NCBI GenBank assembly: GCA_051650265.1
Contig: JBOFIR010000213.1
Coordinates: 1-6,071 of the forward strand
DNA length: 6,071 nt
Direction: 5' to 3'
From: JBOFEH01 sp051650265
Lineage (GTDB): Bacteria; Bacillota; Clostridia; Lachnospirales; Cellulosilyticaceae
The position numbers and the translations under genes are program-made. Position 1 is the first letter of the stretch; each line of letters opens with the position of its first letter. Of this stretch, positions 4,499 to 6,071 are shown piece by piece. Below the pieces are notes generated by a model that saw nothing but the letters and a program-made list of their open reading frames with translations, had not been told where the DNA came from and searched no databases.

Positions 4499-6071
4499 AT
4501 GGTACTCAGTGGAATCGGAGCGTCAAAAGGTGTAGCAATAGCAAAGGTATTTATTAAGGAGACTCCAACACAAGAAATTGGTCGTCAAATTGTAAGTGAT
4601 ACAGCACTAGAGATTGAAAGATTTGAAAATGCAAAGGTTGAAGCAGATCATGTTTTGACTGGCTTATATGAAAAAGCATTAAAAGAAGTAGGCGAAGAGC
4701 ATGCAGGAATCTTTGAAGTACATAAAATGCTTGTACAAGATTTAGACTTCCATGATCAAGTTGTCTACTTCATTGAAAATGATAAAGTGAATGCAGAATA
4801 TGCTGTTTCTGAAGCAAGTGTTGTGATTGCAGGGATTTTTGAGTCAATGGATGATCCATACATGAGAGAGCGTTCAGCAGACATCAAAGATATCTCAAAA
4901 AGAATCATGAATATTTTAAGTGGACAAGAAGAAAAATCAATTGCAGACATTTGTGAACCAACAATTGTCATTGCAAAAGATTTATTCCCTTCAGACACAA
5001 TCCAAATGGATAAAAAATACGTACAAGGTTTCATCACAGAAGATGGTGGGAAAATGTCTCACTCTGCAATCCTAGCAAGAACAATGCAAATTCCTGCAGT
5101 AGTAGGTGTGGCAAATGCTATGACGGATATCAACGATGGCGATATGGTCATTCTTGATGGACAAAGTGGTAACCTATACATCAATCCAAGTGACGAATTA
5201 ATTGCAGAATGGACAGCTAAAAAAGAAGCTTATGAAGCATACAGAAGAGAACTTCAAGCACTGATTGGTACAAAAAACATCACAAAAGACGGTAAAGAAA
5301 TTGAAATCTGTGCAAACATTGGTAGCCCAGAAGATGTGACTGCTGTTCTTGAAAATGATGGAACAGGCGTTGGGCTATTTAGAAGTGAATTCCTTTATAT
5401 GGACGGCGATCAGCTTCCAACAGAAGAAGAACAATTTGTAGCTTATAAAAAAGCATTGGAATCTATGAGTGACCGTGTAATCATCAGAACACTCGATGTA
5501 GGCGGCGACAAAGAGATTCCATATCTTAATATTCCAAAAGAAGAAAATCCTTTCTTAGGATACCGTGCAATTAGAGTTTGTCTTGATCAACCAGAGCTTT
5601 TCAAAACACAGCTTCGTGCACTTCTTCGTGCAAGTGTATATGGTAAGCTTGGTATCATGTTCCCTATGATTGCAACAGTAGCAGAGATTAAAAAAGCAAA
5701 GGCAATTCTTGAAGAAGTAAAAGCTGAACTTGTAGCAGAAGGCATCGCTGTAAGTGACGATATTGAAGTAGGGATGATGATTGAAACGCCAGCAGCTGCT
5801 TTAGTATCAGATCTTCTTGCAAAAGAAGTTGATTTCTTCAGTATCGGGACAAATGACCTGACACAATATACATTAGCTGTAGACCGTATGAATGCAAAAA
5901 TTGCAGATTTATATGATACACATAACTTAGCTATTTTAAGAAGTATCAAGATGGTAGCAGATAATGCACATGCTGAGGGAATCTGGGTAGGTATTTGTGG
6001 TGAATCAGCTGCAGATACAGAACTTACAGAAACTTATTTAGCAATTGGTATTGATGAATTATCAGTAAGTG
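4499..6071 (+). CDS. ptsI: PTS enzyme I (PEP-protein phosphotransferase), 3'-truncated by window edge
   Basis: Enzyme I autophosphorylates from PEP and hands the phosphate to HPr, the first step of the PTS, in the cytoplasm. The frame is open for 524 codons to the window end; the family has about 570-590 residues, so roughly 50 are missing. The N-terminal HPr-binding/phosphohistidine half ends in GGKMSHSAILAR with active-site H188, followed by IPAVVG. The C-terminal PEP-binding barrel shows GLFRSEFLY (R295), RTLDVGGDK (R330), the ENPFLGYRAIR stretch, MIETPAA (E429, metal), GTNDLTQY (D453, metal) and GICGES with C500, matching E. coli C502. All key residues are present. The ATG at 4499 is preceded by AGGAG (4486-4490) at 8 bases, only 18 bases after the ptsH stop, so the two form an operon. 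Confidence 0.97.
   Translation, partial: MVLSGIGASKGVAIAKVFIKETPTQEIGRQIVSDTALEIERFENAKVEADHVLTGLYEKALKEVGEEHAGIFEVHKMLVQDLDFHDQVVYFIENDKVNAEYAVSEASVVIAGIFESMDDPYMRERSADIKDISKRIMNILSGQEEKSIADICEPTIVIAKDLFPSDTIQMDKKYVQGFITEDGGKMSHSAILARTMQIPAVVGVANAMTDINDGDMVILDGQSGNLYINPSDELIAEWTAKKEAYEAYRRELQALIGTKNITKDGKEIEICANIGSPEDVTAVLENDGTGVGLFRSEFLYMDGDQLPTEEEQFVAYKKALESMSDRVIIRTLDVGGDKEIPYLNIPKEENPFLGYRAIRVCLDQPELFKTQLRALLRASVYGKLGIMFPMIATVAEIKKAKAILEEVKAELVAEGIAVSDDIEVGMMIETPAAALVSDLLAKEVDFFSIGTNDLTQYTLAVDRMNAKIADLYDTHNLAILRSIKMVADNAHAEGIWVGICGESAADTELTETYLAIGIDELSVS

Noticed and set aside
5587..5949. 120-codon open frame on the minus strand
   Set aside because: It lies antisense to the conserved PEP-binding domain of ptsI, has a Ser/Ala/Ile-rich composition typical of a shadow frame, and resembles no family I know.

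Overview
The window is AT-rich, with strong AGGAGG-type ribosome binding sites, Gram-positive-style NagB and HPr sequences, and a BglG/GlcT-type RNA antiterminator signal. Together these point to a low-GC Firmicute. A carbohydrate-degrading member of the Clostridia (Lachnospirales-like) is my best guess, but nothing here fixes the genus. Every gene is on the + strand and all of them serve sugar uptake and breakdown.

Layout. (1) 1-1845: the 3' part of a GH94-family glycoside phosphorylase, whose start lies outside the window. (2) 1846-1933: a short gap with a TATAAT box, a perfect 11-bp inverted repeat and a strong ribosome binding site. (3) 1934-3839: nagA and nagB, overlapping by 14 bases. 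They turn GlcNAc-6-phosphate into fructose-6-phosphate, acetate and ammonia. (4) 3840-4234: a 395-base gene-free region that is dense in regulatory structure. It holds a consensus sigma-A promoter, a RAT-like antiterminator hairpin overlapping a long intrinsic terminator, a tandem array of six 10-base units, and the ptsH ribosome binding site. (5) 4235-6071: ptsH (HPr) and ptsI (enzyme I, cut by the right edge), the general energy-coupling proteins of the PEP:sugar phosphotransferase system (PTS).

How they fit together: a phosphorolytic enzyme cuts a beta-linked disaccharide or oligosaccharide. NagA and NagB feed amino sugars into glycolysis. EI and HPr supply phosphate from PEP to sugar permeases, including any that import GlcNAc. 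nagB has no terminator of its own, so nagAB transcripts probably run into the ptsH leader and meet the same conditional terminator.

The points most worth a second look are the RAT/terminator switch controlling ptsHI with no ptsG beside it, an HPr that keeps His15 but has Arg instead of the regulatory Ser46, and the 10-base phased array in the ptsH leader.
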